Assembly: GCF_013185195.1 (NCBI RefSeq)
Contig: NZ_JAAZWC010000018.1
Location: 1-64,000, forward strand
DNA length: 64,000 nt
Source of the DNA: Saccharibacillus qingshengii
Lineage (GTDB): Bacteria; Bacillota; Bacilli; Paenibacillales; Paenibacillaceae
Direction of reading: 5' to 3'
The notes beneath the pieces were generated by a model, which was not told where the DNA came from, ran no database searches, and saw only the letters and a list, made by a program, of their open reading frames with translations. A program made the translations under genes and the position numbers. How positions within the stretch are numbered: the first letter of the stretch is position 1; the number at the start of each line of letters is the position of its first letter. Below, in pieces: positions 27,185-34,333 of the stretch.

Positions 27185-28336
27185 CTATTCAGCCGCTCCT
27201 TCTTTCAAAGAAATCCAGACCAAACATTTGTCGTCGTCCGCTTCTCCTTCGAAAAACACTTCCTGCATACGCTCTTTGTCAAACGTATGCCCTTCCCGAA
27301 GATGATCGATCAAGAAGTCCAACTGGTCTTCCTGTTCGCCGTCGACCGCTTCCAGCAGGCCGTCGGTGTACAGAACCAGGTGGCTGTCCGAATCGTAAGA
27401 AACGGTCTGCGGTTCGGCTTCGATCCGGTCGAAGAGACCGACCGGGTGCGAGGTACGCTCCAGCTTGACTACTTCGTCTCCGCGGAACAGCAGCCCCGGC
27501 GGGTGCCCGGCATTGACGTAATCGATCCGTTTGAAGCGCGTATCCACCACCATGTAGATCGCGGTAAAGTAATACTGGATCAGCTGGTTTTCGATATGCA
27601 GCTGGTTGAAGCGGCGATTCAGCTCCTGAATGACTTTCTCCGGATCGACGTAGGTGACGACCGTGTCTTTGAGCACGGAAGCGATGAACATACAGAACAG
27701 CGAAGAAGAAATGCCATGGCCCATCATGTCGAGCAGAATGATTCCGTAGCGCCCGTCTCCGAGCGGATACCAGGCGTACAGATCGCCGGCCAGCTCGAAA
27801 GAAGGTTTGTACAAAGCGTCGATCTCGATGTTGCGGTCGTTAACCGGCAGACTGAGCACGGCGTTCTGTACCAAAGCGGCCAGTTTGAGTTCGTCCTGGA
27901 TACGCTGGTCGCGTTCCGTATGCCAATCTTTCTCCTGCTTCAGGCGAAGCGCCAGCCGAATCCGCGCCATCAGTTCGACTTTGTTAATCGGTTTCGTGAC
28001 ATAATCGCCCGCTCCCGCATCCAGCGCTTCGGCCAGCTTTTTGGAGTCGCCTACGGCCGTAACCATAATGATCGGAATATCGCGCAGATGTTCGTAGGTC
28101 TGTACGATCCGGCAGGCTTCAATTCCGTCCATCTCGGGCATCATCATATCCAGCAGAATAAGATCGATATCCGAATTTTTCGTTTTGACCCGCGGATCCA
28201 GATCGGGAATACCCAAGATCGCAAACATCTCTCTTGCGGAAGCCGCAATTTCAATATTCCGGTAATCTTCTTTTTTCAATATTTCGCGAATGATAATGAC
28301 ATTGGTAGGATTGTCGTCGACAACTAGAATCTTCAT
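27185..28336 (-). CDS. rsbY: Receiver-PP2C phosphatase, RsbY-like
   Basis: 383 residues. REC domain: VVDDNPTN at the start, phospho-Asp in LILLDMMMPEMDG near residue 63, and Lys in TKPIN. After a helical linker a SpoIIE/RsbU-type PP2C domain follows with LAGDLYAWYPLGDG, LLDMMGHGISS and a C-terminal DDDKCLVWI, which carry the metal-binding Asp and Gly-His motifs. In B. cereus, RsbY phosphorylated by RsbK dephosphorylates RsbV. First gene of the putative rsbY-rsbK-rsbM-kinase operon; GAGGGAGAGG precedes the ATG. I found no clear promoter in 28337-28452. Confidence 0.9.
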   Translation of the reverse strand: MKILVVDDNPTNVIIIREILKKEDYRNIEIAASAREMFAILGIPDLDPRVKTKNSDIDLILLDMMMPEMDGIEACRIVQTYEHLRDIPIIMVTAVGDSKKLAEALDAGAGDYVTKPINKVELMARIRLALRLKQEKDWHTERDQRIQDELKLAALVQNAVLSLPVNDRNIEIDALYKPSFELAGDLYAWYPLGDGRYGIILLDMMGHGISSSLFCMFIASVLKDTVVTYVDPEKVIQELNRRFNQLHIENQLIQYYFTAIYMVVDTRFKRIDYVNAGHPPGLLFRGDEVVKLERTSHPVGLFDRIEAEPQTVSYDSDSHLVLYTDGLLEAVDGEQEDQLDFLIDHLREGHTFDKERMQEVFFEGEADDDKCLVWISLKEGAAE

Positions 28337-28452
28337 AATCCTCTCCCTCTGTTTATGCGCTGCCGCATTAAAACTCTGCTATTTTAGTTAATATCCATCT
28401 CAACGACCTTCTTTAACCTCTTTAACTACTTCTTGTAAAAGATTCCATAAAC

Positions 28453-28493
28453 ATAGATAAGGAATGGGAACCTGCGTCCCATTCCTTATCTAT
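28453..28493. repeat. Perfect 17-bp inverted repeat between yflT and rsbY
   Basis: Arms of 17 bases (28453-28469 and 28477-28493) are exact complements around a 7-base loop, with core AGGAATGGGA. There is no T-run in either direction, so it may be a Rho-type, transcribed hairpin or an operator. It lies after the yflT stop on the minus strand. Confidence 0.7.
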
Positions 28494-28543
28494 ACTTCGA
28501 ATCCGCCCTCAGGCGGCGAAGAAACTGTAATGTCGAATACCCC

Positions 28544-28891
28544 TCAAAATTCCGGAGTCAAAGCGATAACCAGGACTTTGCCAAGCTCAAGCTGTTCTTC
28601 ATAGTAGGCCGACTCCCGTTCGGAAAATCCCATACCGGCAATCTGCTCGCGAAGTTCTTGGGCGTTGGAAGTCAGGATTTGAATGTCTTCCATCTCGGGC
28701 TGATCGGTATCGGATATCACGGGCTGCGCTCCTGCGGCCTTGGCTACCTGGTCGGTACGCTGCAGATCGTAAGCCAGTACAAACAGCTGATTCCCCGTAT
28801 AACCGGTCGTTCGAAGTTCCCTAATCGTTTCGACGGCTTGAACGCCGTTCTCCACAATTTTTGCATAAGCTTTGGCATCGGCGGCATCCAT
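28544..28891 (-). CDS. yflT: YflT-family general stress protein
   Basis: 115 residues. A compact alpha/beta domain with VENGVQAVETIRELRTTGYT, then LFVLAYDLQRTD, typical of the heat-induced stress protein YflT family. Members in Bacillus depend on sigma-B; molecular function unknown. No signal peptide. AAAGGAG lies 11 bases before the ATG. A near-perfect sigma-B promoter is upstream at 28944-28969, so it is the best-supported local sigma-B target. Confidence 0.85.
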   Translation of the reverse strand: MDAADAKAYAKIVENGVQAVETIRELRTTGYTGNQLFVLAYDLQRTDQVAKAAGAQPVISDTDQPEMEDIQILTSNAQELREQIAGMGFSERESAYYEEQLELGKVLVIALTPEF

Positions 28892-28943
28892 TGCTGCACA
28901 CGCTCCTTTGCTAAAGGCTTGTTAATTGAGCACAAACCATATT

Positions 28944-28969
28944 TTACCCTCTTTCAAACGATTTGAAAC
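28944..28969 (-). promoter_or_regulatory. Sigma-B promoter of yflT
   Basis: Minus strand: -35 GTTTCA (28964-28969), 14-bp spacer, -10 GGGTAA (28944-28949). This is close to the B. subtilis sigma-B consensus GTTTAA-N12-15-GGGTAT. Confidence 0.75.
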
Positions 28970-29026
28970 ATTTTCTCAAAAAAATGTTTCAAAAACGTTG
29001 CAAGCAGCAAAACGCCTGTTCCAATT

Positions 29027-29566
29027 TTAGACGGAAAACGTGTCGAACAGATCGATACTGCGTACAAGACCGCTGACGGGATCGACAAAGATCTTGAGGG
29101 CTTGACCGTCGTGCTCATATCCAAATCCGTCGTCCGCGCTGAAATCGGGTTCTCCCAGACGTTCGCGGATCTTCGCGGCGTCCATGGGAAGCACATGCCC
29201 GTTCAGGTTAAAGCTGCCTTCGCTTGACGGAACGGATACATAATAAATCCATTCTTCGTACACGCCTACACGGACTGCCGGGTAACGGTATTCTTCGCCG
29301 CCCATATAAGCAGGAATACGCTCGGAAGGCTCGCCGTGCAGACGGTTCGCCTTCTCGATGCGATCCTGAAGAGTAAGCCCGTTAAGACTTTCGTACCCCG
29401 ATGAAGCGGGATACAGAGAAGTGGACACGGCATCCTTGACATTGGCCAAATGAACCGACTGATAAATCGCGGGTACCGCCGCTGCGGACGAAACGGAAGA
29501 AGGGGCCTGGTCCTGAGTCGAAAGAGAAGACAACACTCCGGTAAGAAGCATCATGATTGTAAACAT
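29027..29566 (-). CDS. Predicted secreted hypothetical protein
   Basis: 179 residues. A hydrophobic start (MFTIMMLLTGVLSSLS) followed by a Ser/Ala/Gln-rich stretch suggests a signal peptide, but no Lys or Arg precedes it from this start. The rest is alternating beta and polar, with YRYPAVRVGVYEEWIYYVSV near residue 100, and no cysteines. No family recognised. AAAGGA lies 8 bases before the ATG at 29566; the frame is open to 29623. It may be co-transcribed with ytxG, 130 bases upstream. Confidence 0.6.
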   Translation of the reverse strand: MFTIMMLLTGVLSSLSTQDQAPSSVSSAAAVPAIYQSVHLANVKDAVSTSLYPASSGYESLNGLTLQDRIEKANRLHGEPSERIPAYMGGEEYRYPAVRVGVYEEWIYYVSVPSSEGSFNLNGHVLPMDAAKIRERLGEPDFSADDGFGYEHDGQALKIFVDPVSGLVRSIDLFDTFSV

Positions 29567-29696
29567 CGTTCTCATCCTTTCGTGCGCTGCAGGAAATTCG
29601 ACGGTCTTGCCCGTCATGGACAAAACGCTGTATGCCGCCGTTCGAATCGGTCAGCACCGGACGGTCGAAATTCGGCTTACGCAGCCGAAACCGTGT

Positions 29697-30221
29697 TTAT
29701 CGGCGGATCTTCTGCCAGAACGATACGCCCGTATCGACCCATTTCACGATTTTCTGGACACCGGCGCCGGATGCGTCGGCCGTCCGGCCGTCGGAACCGT
29801 AGGTGGCTTTGTAGCTGCGAACCGTCGCACTGTCGCTCGATGCCGGCAGCAGTGCTGCTCCCTCGCTCTTTTGTTTTTCTTTGTTTTCGCGGTGATGCTT
29901 GGCCTTCTCGATCATGCGGTGCGAATACTGTTGGCTAACCAGCGTCACTTCGTTCAGGAGCTGTCCCAGGTTTTTTACCGATTCCATAACCGGGTCAAGC
30001 TGTTTGAGCTTGTGATTCGCGTCCAATGCGATATCGTTGGTATGACGAACGACCTGCTTGACCTCGTAGGTAAGCTCATCCATCGTTTTCTGTACTTCTT
30101 TCAAAGTCTGCGCCGTATTCTCCAGCGTCTTGGTCCCGGCTTGCAGGACCTTGATCAGGAAAATCACCAGCACTGCAAACGCCACGGCTACAATAAGTAA
30201 AGCCCACTGCCAAAGTTCCAA
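29697..30221 (-). CDS. ytxG: DUF948 protein, YtxG-like
   Basis: About 174 residues. One membrane segment near the start (WALLIVAVAFAVLVIFLIKV) and a following helical coiled-coil region of VLQAGTKTLENTAQTLKEV type, as in DUF948/YtxG. Bacillus ytxG is a sigma-B gene of the ytxGHJ group. I prefer the TTG at 30221 because GAGG lies 8 bases before it; another in-frame TTG at 30227 has only 2. A sigma-B site is upstream at 30295-30320. Confidence 0.8.
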   Translation of the reverse strand: MELWQWALLIVAVAFAVLVIFLIKVLQAGTKTLENTAQTLKEVQKTMDELTYEVKQVVRHTNDIALDANHKLKQLDPVMESVKNLGQLLNEVTLVSQQYSHRMIEKAKHHRENKEKQKSEGAALLPASSDSATVRSYKATYGSDGRTADASGAGVQKIVKWVDTGVSFWQKIRR

Positions 30222-30294
30222 ATCCAAAACCTCGCTTTCTTCTCATCCATTTTTTTCGATAATCGCGCTAATTCTCTCCTGCGTTACTCCATAG

Positions 30295-30320
30295 TTACCC
30301 TGAGGTTTTTCCGCCGAAAC
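30295..30320 (-). promoter_or_regulatory. Sigma-B promoter of ytxG
   Basis: Minus strand: -35 GTTTCG (30315-30320), 14-bp spacer, -10 GGGTAA (30295-30300). Confidence 0.7.
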
Positions 30321-30359
30321 AAAAGCGAAAACTGCCCCTGACCCGCCTGGACAGCCTTT

Positions 30360-30385
30360 GTTTCAATGTGAAAATGCTTGGTTAA
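30360..30385 (+). promoter_or_regulatory. Candidate sigma-B promoter of the DUF1328 gene
   Basis: Plus strand: -35 GTTTCA (30360-30365), 14-bp spacer, -10 GGTTAA (30380-30385). It faces away from the ytxG site. About 207 bases of leader separate it from the start codon, which is long. Confidence 0.5.
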
Positions 30386-30592
30386 TTTGTGTCTACGAGA
30401 CGCAGGAAGCTTACAGGTTTCCCGAAATTCCCTTCCTTTATTACGCTTTTGCGCGATATTCCGAAGCGTGGCAAGTGTACTTGGCCGGCTTCGGCGGAGC
30501 GGACGAATTTCCGATTCCTTCTATTATTTATAACGCTTCTCTGCTGCAGCTCATCTTGTCTATTTTACATAAAAGAAAGGAGTGTGAATCTC

Positions 30593-30760
30593 ATGATGAA
30601 ATGGTCTTTGATCCTGTTGGTGGTCGCCGTGGTACTGGGCATTTTCGGATTCGTCGGAATCATCGAAGCGACAGCGGCAATTTTCAAGGTTCTGTTCTGG
30701 GTCTTCCTGGCTCTGTTCGTAATCTCGCTGTTCTTCGGCCGGGGGCGCTCAACGCGTTAA
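30593..30760 (+). CDS. DUF1328/YtjA-like small membrane protein
   Basis: 55 residues with two hydrophobic helices around GIFGFVGIIEATAAI, the pattern of DUF1328. Starts at the first of two adjacent ATGs, with AAGGAG 10 bases upstream. Function unknown; a small inner-membrane protein. Sigma-B control is inferred from the site at 30360. Too short for many gene callers. Confidence 0.75.
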   Translation: MMKWSLILLVVAVVLGIFGFVGIIEATAAIFKVLFWVFLALFVISLFFGRGRSTR

Positions 30761-30826
30761 CCCGATTCAATCGACTGCTGCACCCGCGTAAGGCCGAATC
30801 CGTTCGGAAGGCCTCTCGCGACCTTG

Positions 30827-30852
30827 AAACCGCCCTTCTGGGGCGGTTTTCC
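30827..30852 (+). terminator. Terminator after the DUF1328 gene
   Basis: Perfect arms AAACCGCCC (30827-30835) and GGGCGGTTT (30841-30849), with a short T-run. The 30761-31099 gap otherwise shows no gene; a TATAAC near 31050 could be a -10 for the next gene. Confidence 0.7.
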
Positions 30853-31099
30853 AATTTTCCCCTTTCTTTTTTTAATTTTTATTTTAAGGGCTCTTTTCCC
30901 ACCTCAAAAAAGCCCTTCAGCCCTTCCATTATCATTATAGCAACTTTGCGAGCATTCGCCTAAACTGCAAGGATTCACCCAAAGAAGTTACTATTTCGTT
31001 ATTTTTTTTGAAGAAGGTTGGTTCAACCGACTAAGGTCTAGTTTATTCTTATAACAGGATGGAGCAAACAAGCTCCCAAAACACAAGGAGGTTCATTTT

Positions 31100-31939
31100 A
31101 TGAAAAAATTAGTAACTCTTACAGCTTCGGCATTGCTGATGGCGTCGATGGCGACTGCAGTTTCCGCAGCTGAAACTACAACAGGTTCGGTTACGAACGC
31201 ACCTACCGCACCCGCTACGACTACAAGCGCAACAGCTAACTTTGTTGGCAACCAAAACGGGTTCAGCTTCCCGATTCCTGCTTACTGGGATGCTCGCGTG
31301 AAGAACACGGAATTCACTGCCGACCAACTGAAAGCCAAAGGGGAAAACGGTGTCTATCTCATCAACTTTACATACACCCCGGAAATGGCAGCACCAAATG
31401 GTTCGCTTGAACCGGTTAAATTCGCATCGATCCGTGGTTATGACCGCACGGCTTGGGATGCAATCTCCAACAAAGACGTACTTGGAAAAGTACTGAACAC
31501 CACTGGAAACGTAGTTTACGTTCTGGAATCGGTTACGGCTAACCCATTCTCGAACGCTTCCGATATGGAGCGTTTCAGCAACCTGCTTCAGGGAGTAAGA
31601 AGCGGAGTTTCTTCCAACTTCACTACGATGGTTGTTCCTACAGTACCGGGAACTCCAACTACGCCAACAACTCCTGCTACGCCTGGAACTGAAGTGCCGG
31701 TAGATCCGAATGCACCGCTTGTTCCAACAAACGATCCGTCGAAGTATTCCGATACTCCGACTCCAACGATCGATCTGACTACAATGACACCGTTCTACAA
31801 ATCCCCAGGCGGCACAATGATCGGCTACCTCGGACCGCAAAAGCTCGATACAACGGGCAACGGTACGACTGATCCGGCCAGCGGCCAATGGGTCGAAATC
31901 TACACTTGGATGGGTCTGGCTTGGATCGTAATCGAATAG
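31100..31939 (+). CDS. Secreted protein with Thr/Pro-rich linker
   Basis: 279 residues. A clear signal peptide (MKKLVTLTASALLMASMATA, cleavage near VSAAE) is followed by a Thr/Ala-rich stretch, a globular domain (about 45-175) with FSFPIPAYWDARV, a proline-threonine linker (about 180-225) and a C-terminal domain ending WVEIYTWMGLAWIVIE. The last part resembles SH3-like or bacterial stalk C-terminal modules. No family recognised. AAGGAGG is 8 bases before the ATG. Gene stands alone with its own terminator. Confidence 0.75.
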   Translation: MKKLVTLTASALLMASMATAVSAAETTTGSVTNAPTAPATTTSATANFVGNQNGFSFPIPAYWDARVKNTEFTADQLKAKGENGVYLINFTYTPEMAAPNGSLEPVKFASIRGYDRTAWDAISNKDVLGKVLNTTGNVVYVLESVTANPFSNASDMERFSNLLQGVRSGVSSNFTTMVVPTVPGTPTTPTTPATPGTEVPVDPNAPLVPTNDPSKYSDTPTPTIDLTTMTPFYKSPGGTMIGYLGPQKLDTTGNGTTDPASGQWVEIYTWMGLAWIVIE

Positions 31940-31965
31940 TCGATTCGTTCTTCTCCTGATCATTC

Positions 31966-31996
31966 AAAAGCACCGGCAAACGCCGGTGCTTTTTTC
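31966..31996 (+). terminator. Intrinsic terminator after the secreted protein gene
   Basis: Hairpin AAAAGCACCGGC/GCCGGTGCTTTT (31966-31977, 31982-31993) with a T-run. Confidence 0.85.
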
Positions 31997-32151
31997 GTTC
32001 CCGGGCTTGCGCGCGGCTTCGCAGCCCTTCGGAATTCCCGGAAATTTGCCGCTTGCTTCCAACGCATGAAAGCGGATAAGATAAAGAAGAAATCCGCAGC
32101 CAACATCCGTCCGTCAAGGACGTTATACTGCGCAGCGAGGAGGAATTTCGT

Positions 32152-32334
32152 ATGACCGAAGAAAAAGGACCCCGTAAAGTCGATCTGGCCGAAGCGATCC
32201 GCAGCAAGCTGGAGCAGAAGAAACAACAAACCGGCTCGAACAAAAGTGGTTTTCACGGGAACGACACCAAAAAGCTGACGACCCAAAACAACAAAAAAGC
32301 AAACAATCAGCGCCGCCGCACCGGAGGATCGTAA
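32152..32334 (+). CDS. Small basic hypothetical protein
   Basis: 60 residues, highly charged, with a helix-forming start (KVDLAEAIRSKLEQKKQQ) and a Lys/Asn/Arg-rich tail ending RRRTGGS. No membrane segment or family recognised. GGAGG lies 8 bases before the ATG and a terminator follows, so a real short gene is likely. Confidence 0.65.
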   Translation: MTEEKGPRKVDLAEAIRSKLEQKKQQTGSNKSGFHGNDTKKLTTQNNKKANNQRRRTGGS

Positions 32335-32361
32335 ACCGATCTGTCCGACTGCGCAGCAGAC

Positions 32362-32401
32362 AAAGCCCCTTTCCCGGATCAAACCGGAAAAGGGGCTTTT
32401 T
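32362..32401 (+). terminator. Intrinsic terminator after the 60-residue gene
   Basis: Arms AAAGCCCCTTTCCGG-type (32362-32376) and CCGGAAAAGGGGCTTTT (32384-32400) with T-run. Confidence 0.8.
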
Positions 32402-32432
32402 CATGCTCTTCATATACGATATTAGCCCAGCC

Positions 32433-32481
32433 GCAAAAAAGCCGCTTCCGCGGCAGACTGTCGTCTGTGCGGAAGCGGCTT
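32433..32481 (-). terminator. Intrinsic terminator of the ABC-F gene
   Basis: Perfect 13-bp arms AAGCCGCTTCCGC/GCGGAAGCGGCTT (32439-32451, 32469-32481) followed on the minus strand by a T-run. Confidence 0.85.
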
Positions 32482-32503
32482 GGGCCGTGTTCCTGTCCAG
32501 GTC

Positions 32504-34129
32504 TTAGACCTGAACGGTGTACATGCGGCTGCGCAGGTCTTTCACTTCATCGTTCTCGAGATATTCGTCATAGGTCATCACGCGATCGATTACGCCGTTT
32601 GGCGTGATCTCCACGATACGGTTGGCGATCGTCTGGATAAACTGATGGTCATGGGAAACGAACAGCAGCGTGCCGTCGAAGTCGATCAGGCCGTTGTTGA
32701 GCGCCGTGATGGATTCCAGATCCAAGTGGTTGGTCGGCTCATCCATGATCAGCGCGTTGGCACCGTTGAGCATCATCTTCGCGAGCATGCAGCGGACTTT
32801 CTCTCCCCCGGACAGGACGCTGGCTTTCTTGAGGCCTTCTTCGCCCGCAAACAGCATGCGGCCGAGGAATCCGCGCAGGAAAGTCTCATCCTGCTCGTTG
32901 GAGTACTGGCGCAGCCATTCGACGAGATTCAGATCGACATCTTCGAAGAACTCGGAGTTGTCTTTTGGGAAATAAGCCTGGGTCGTCGTAACGCCCCATG
33001 TATATTCGCCGCCATCCGCTTCCGTTTCACCCATCACGATATCGAACAGAGTCGACTTCGGCAGACCATAAGGACCGACGAAAGCAATCTTGTCGCCTTT
33101 GTTGACGACCAGGTTGAAATTGTCGAGCACTTTCTCGCCATCGATAGACTTGCTCAAATTTTCAACCGTCAGCAGCTGCTTGCCCGCTTCGCGTTCCGGC
33201 TTGAAATTGATAAACGGATATTTCCGGTTGGAAGGACGAATATCGTCCAGGGAGATTTTCTCCAGCTGTTTCTTCCGCGAAGTCGCCTGTTTGGATTTCG
33301 AGGCGTTCGCCGAGAAACGCTGTACGAACGCTTGAAGTTCTTTGATCTTCTCTTCTTTTTTCTTGTTCTGGTCGCGCAAGAGGCGCAGAGCCAGCTGGCT
33401 CGACTCGTACCAGAAATCGTAGTTGCCGACGTACAGCTGGATCTTGCCGAAGTCGATATCCGCGATATGCGTGCAGACTTTGTTCAGGAAGTGCCGGTCG
33501 TGAGAGACAACGATGACGGTGCCTTCGTAGCTCATCAGGAAGTTCTCCAGCCAGTTGATCGATTCGATGTCCAAGTGGTTGGTAGGCTCATCCAGCAGCA
33601 GGATCTGCGGGCTGCCGAACAGGGCTTGGGCCAGCAGGACGCGGACTTTCTCGTTGCCGCTCAGCTCGTCCATCTTCTTTTCGTGCAGGTCGCGCGAAAT
33701 GCCCAGGCCGATCAGAAGCGCGGCCGCGTCGGATTCGGCATCCCAGCCGTTCAGTTCCGCGAAATCGCCTTCCAGTTCGCCGGCACGAATGCCGTCCGCT
33801 TCGGAGAAGTCGCTTTTGGCGTACAGTTCGTCTTTTTCTTTCATGATCGAATACAGACGGCTGTGACCCATGATGACCGTTTCCAGCACCGGGTACTCGT
33901 CGTATTCGAAATGGTTCTGCTTCAGCACGGCCAGGCGTTCGCCCGGTGTGATGGAGACTTCGCCCTGGTTCGCTTCGATCTCTCCGGAGAGGATCTTCAG
34001 GAACGTCGATTTGCCGGCGCCGTTGGCGCCGATCAGGCCGTAACAATTGCCCGGATTGAATTGAATGTTGACGTCTTCAAAAAGTGGCCGCTTGCCGTAG
34101 CGAAGCGTAATGCCGCTTGTACTGATCAT
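32504..34129 (-). CDS. ykpA: ABC-F ATPase, YkpA/YbiT-like
   Basis: 541 residues with two ATPase domains and no membrane part. Domain 1: Walker A GANGAGKST (about 35-43), LSGNEKVRVLLAQAL signature and Walker B LLLDEPTNHLD. Domain 2: Walker A reads GPYGLPKST (about 352-360), with Pro before the Lys where Gly is standard, then LSGGEKVRCMLAKMM and LIMDEPTNHLD. ABC-F proteins act on the ribosome in translation or antibiotic resistance. The ATG at 34129 gives the usual N-terminus MISTSG; ATGs at 34135 and 34141 are in frame. Stands alone. Confidence 0.88.
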   Translation of the reverse strand: MISTSGITLRYGKRPLFEDVNIQFNPGNCYGLIGANGAGKSTFLKILSGEIEANQGEVSITPGERLAVLKQNHFEYDEYPVLETVIMGHSRLYSIMKEKDELYAKSDFSEADGIRAGELEGDFAELNGWDAESDAAALLIGLGISRDLHEKKMDELSGNEKVRVLLAQALFGSPQILLLDEPTNHLDIESINWLENFLMSYEGTVIVVSHDRHFLNKVCTHIADIDFGKIQLYVGNYDFWYESSQLALRLLRDQNKKKEEKIKELQAFVQRFSANASKSKQATSRKKQLEKISLDDIRPSNRKYPFINFKPEREAGKQLLTVENLSKSIDGEKVLDNFNLVVNKGDKIAFVGPYGLPKSTLFDIVMGETEADGGEYTWGVTTTQAYFPKDNSEFFEDVDLNLVEWLRQYSNEQDETFLRGFLGRMLFAGEEGLKKASVLSGGEKVRCMLAKMMLNGANALIMDEPTNHLDLESITALNNGLIDFDGTLLFVSHDHQFIQTIANRIVEITPNGVIDRVMTYDEYLENDEVKDLRSRMYTVQV

Positions 34130-34294
34130 GTGCATTCCCATCCTTTATTATAAACTTTTCGTTAAACGCTTATTTCATGCGGCGACCCTGAAAGTCTAGT
34201 GTACTTTTCAAAAGCTTATTATAGCATAAAACGAAGCTGCGTAAGACATTATGCGACTCTTTTCCGTAAAATTTCATCAATCGCAGCAAACGAA

Positions 34295-34323
34295 TCAAAA
34301 CCGCCCCGGTTAGACCCGAGGCG
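34295..34323 (-). terminator. Terminator after the MBL-fold gene
   Basis: Hairpin CCGCCCCGGT (34300-34309) with imperfect partner ACCCGAGGCGG (34313-34323) and a short T-run. One or two wobble pairs. Confidence 0.6.
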
Positions 34324-34333
34324 GCCTGCTTGC

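Noticed and set aside
26765-28327. Plus-strand open frame of 520 codons opposite rsbK/rsbY
   Set aside because: Antisense shadow; no start site and crosses two real genes.
28337-28452. Sigma-B promoter for rsbY
   Set aside because: GTTTAT is present but the sequence 14 bases on is GAAGTA, not a GGGTAA-like -10.
32480-34153. Long plus-strand open frame (557 codons) opposite the ABC-F gene
   Set aside because: It is antisense to a gene with clear motifs; long antisense frames are common in GC-rich codon-biased DNA. No ribosome site or motif.
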